Shown piece after piece: positions 5,234 to 6,359 of a stretch of 6,359 nucleotides of DNA. A program made the position numbers and the translations under genes. The notes under the pieces were generated by a model. The model had not been told where the DNA came from. It did not search any database and saw only the letters and a program-made list of their open reading frames with translations. Every line of letters begins with the position of its first letter. Position 1 is the stretch's first letter. Origin of the DNA: Mollicutes bacterium (GTDB lineage: Bacteria; Bacillota_I; Bacilli_A; Izemoplasmatales; Izemoplasmataceae); NCBI GenBank assembly GCA_003551405.1, contig PUMO01000169.1, positions 1-6,359 of the forward strand. The letters run 5' to 3'.

Positions 5234-6359
5234 ATGAGTAAAGACATTATTTATGCTAAAAAAGCCAGAGACAAAATGCGTGATGGCGTTGATAAGCTTG
5301 CCAGTACAGTCAATGTAACCCTCGGCCCAAAAGGGCGGAATGTGATTTTAGAAAAATCCTATGGCTCTCCCCTCATTACTAACGACGGGGTAACGATTGC
5401 CAAGGAAATCGAACTTAAAGACCATTATGAAAACATGGGGGCACAGCTTGTACAGGAAGTTGCCTCAAAGACAAACGACACGGCTGGTGATGGAACGACC
5501 ACGGCCACATTGCTTGCCCAAAACATGATTCACAGTGGCCTTCAAACCATTGATAAGGGGGCCAACCCCGTATTACTGCGTGAAGGCATCGAAAAAGCGG
5601 CCAAGGAAGTCAGTCAAAAGATTTTAAAACGCTCCAGAAGCATCGATACGACTGAGGACATTGCGAGTGTTGCCAGTGTCTCAAGCGGTAGTAAGGAAAT
5701 CGGTGACATCATCGCCAAAGCCATGGACAAGGTGGGGAAAGAAGGTGTCATCACAGTTGATGAGTCAAAAGGCTTTGACACTGAACTTGAACTTGTTGAA
5801 GGCATGCAGTATGACAAAGGATATATTTCACCCTACATGGTCAGCGACCGTGAAACAATGGAAGTGACACTTGAAGATGCCCACGTACTCGTCACCGATC
5901 AAAAAATTTCCACAGTAAAAGATGTATTGCCTGTGTTAGAGCAGGTTGTTGAAAATAATAAACCCTTGTTTGTGATTGCGGATGACATTGAAAATGAAGT
6001 GGTCAGCACACTTGTTGTTAACAAGCTACGTGGGACTTTCAATGTTGTTGCGACCAAAGCACCAGGGTTTGGCGATAACCAAAAAGAAATGCTCACTGAC
6101 ATTGCTTATCTCACAGGCGCAACGTTCTACTCCAAAGATCTTGATATGGACCTTAAAAATGCCTCAATGGATGATCTTGGTTTGGCTAAAAAAATCATTG
6201 TTACCAAAGATTCCACTACCATCCTTGAAGGCAGCGGCAATAAAGCAATGATTAAAGAACGCATTGAAGAAATTGAAAAACAACTTGAAAACACAGAAGC
6301 TGAGCATGAAGCCAAAAAGTTACGTGAGCGTTTAGGCAAACTCACCAATGGTGTGGCAA
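5234..6359 (+). CDS. groEL: GroEL, 60-kDa chaperonin, N-terminal 375 residues (cut by window edge)
   Basis: The frame stays open from ATG 5234 to the window end, about 70% of a usual 540-residue GroEL, the ATP-driven folding chamber that works with GroES. Visible parts: equatorial domain with TLGPKGRNV (29-37), Asp51 in NDGVTIAKE and the nucleotide-binding GDGTTTA (85-91, with Asp86); then the intermediate domain; then the apical domain with KAPGFGD; and [13 protein letters not shown] at the cut. The later catalytic Asp (398 in E. coli numbering) and the C-terminal equatorial half are outside. AGGAGG (5222-5227) lies 6 nt before the start, inside the end of groES. Some apical positions differ from common GroELs, for example DNQKEML where DRRKAML is usual and GATFYSKD where GGTVISEE is usual. 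The conserved ATP site argues that it is a working chaperonin. Confidence 0.97.
   Translation, partial: MSKDIIYAKKARDKMRDGVDKLASTVNVTLGPKGRNVILEKSYGSPLITNDGVTIAKEIELKDHYENMGAQLVQEVASKTNDTAGDGTTTATLLAQNMIHSGLQTIDKGANPVLLREGIEKAAKEVSQKILKRSRSIDTTEDIASVASVSSGSKEIGDIIAKAMDKVGKEGVITVDESKGFDTELELVEGMQYDKGYISPYMVSDRETMEVTLEDAHVLVTDQKISTVKDVLPVLEQVVENNKPLFVIADDIENEVVSTLVVNKLRGTFNVVATKAPGFGDNQKEMLTDIAYLTGATFYSKDLDMDLKNASMDDLGLAKKIIVTKDSTTILEGSGNKAMIKERIEEIEKQLENTEAEHEAKKLRERLGKLTNGVA

Noticed and set aside
5614..6348. Several 67- to 91-codon frames on both strands within groEL
   Set aside because: All are shadows of the continuous groEL frame, which stays open to the window end and carries every expected motif.

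Overview
The window is about 6.4 kb from a low- to moderate-GC bacterium. I infer a member of the Bacillota or a close relative that has kept the standard genetic code, because TGA is used as a stop (ABC permease, ABC ATPase) and tryptophan is encoded by TGG. Strong AGGAGG-type ribosome binding sites, near-consensus sigma-A promoters with 17-bp spacers, an HrcA/CIRCE-type groESL promoter, a GlpP antiterminator and a terminator-type FMN riboswitch all fit that group. Genus cannot be fixed from the sequence alone. One clue to lifestyle is the exported solute-binding lipoprotein: its mature part is about 25% Asp+Glu and has no lysine, while the cytoplasmic proteins look ordinary. This suggests a saline habitat.

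Layout, left to right. (1) Positions 1-233, minus strand: the 5' end of ribD (riboflavin biosynthesis), cut by the window edge. It is preceded (254-465) by a complete control region: sigma-A promoter, FMN riboswitch aptamer and intrinsic terminator, with a visible 9-nt antiterminator pairing. (2) Positions 472-2412, minus strand: a two-gene unit, glpP (glycerol-3-phosphate-responsive antiterminator) followed 24 nt later by a cytoplasmic GH13 alpha-amylase-family enzyme. It has its own promoter, and a 10-bp perfect hairpin sits at the very start of the transcript, just before the glpP ribosome binding site. (3) Positions 2433-4752, minus strand: a compact operon for a polar amino-acid-type ABC importer, in the order binding lipoprotein, permease, ATPase, with two ATGA stop/start overlaps and a strong promoter. 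(4) Positions 4864-6359, plus strand: the divergent groES-groEL chaperonin operon under a TTGACA-17-TATAGT promoter with an imperfect CIRCE operator. groEL runs off the right edge after 375 codons.

How the parts work together: the window is mainly housekeeping and nutrient-uptake loci, each with a readable regulatory device (riboswitch, candidate GlpP-type leader hairpin, HrcA operator). I see no mobile element, CRISPR array, rRNA or tRNA and no clearly new system. The less ordinary points are the glpP-amylase pairing with its leader hairpin, the lysine-free lipoprotein, the self-complementary CIRCE spacer, and the lack of a terminator between the amylase gene and the riboflavin riboswitch.
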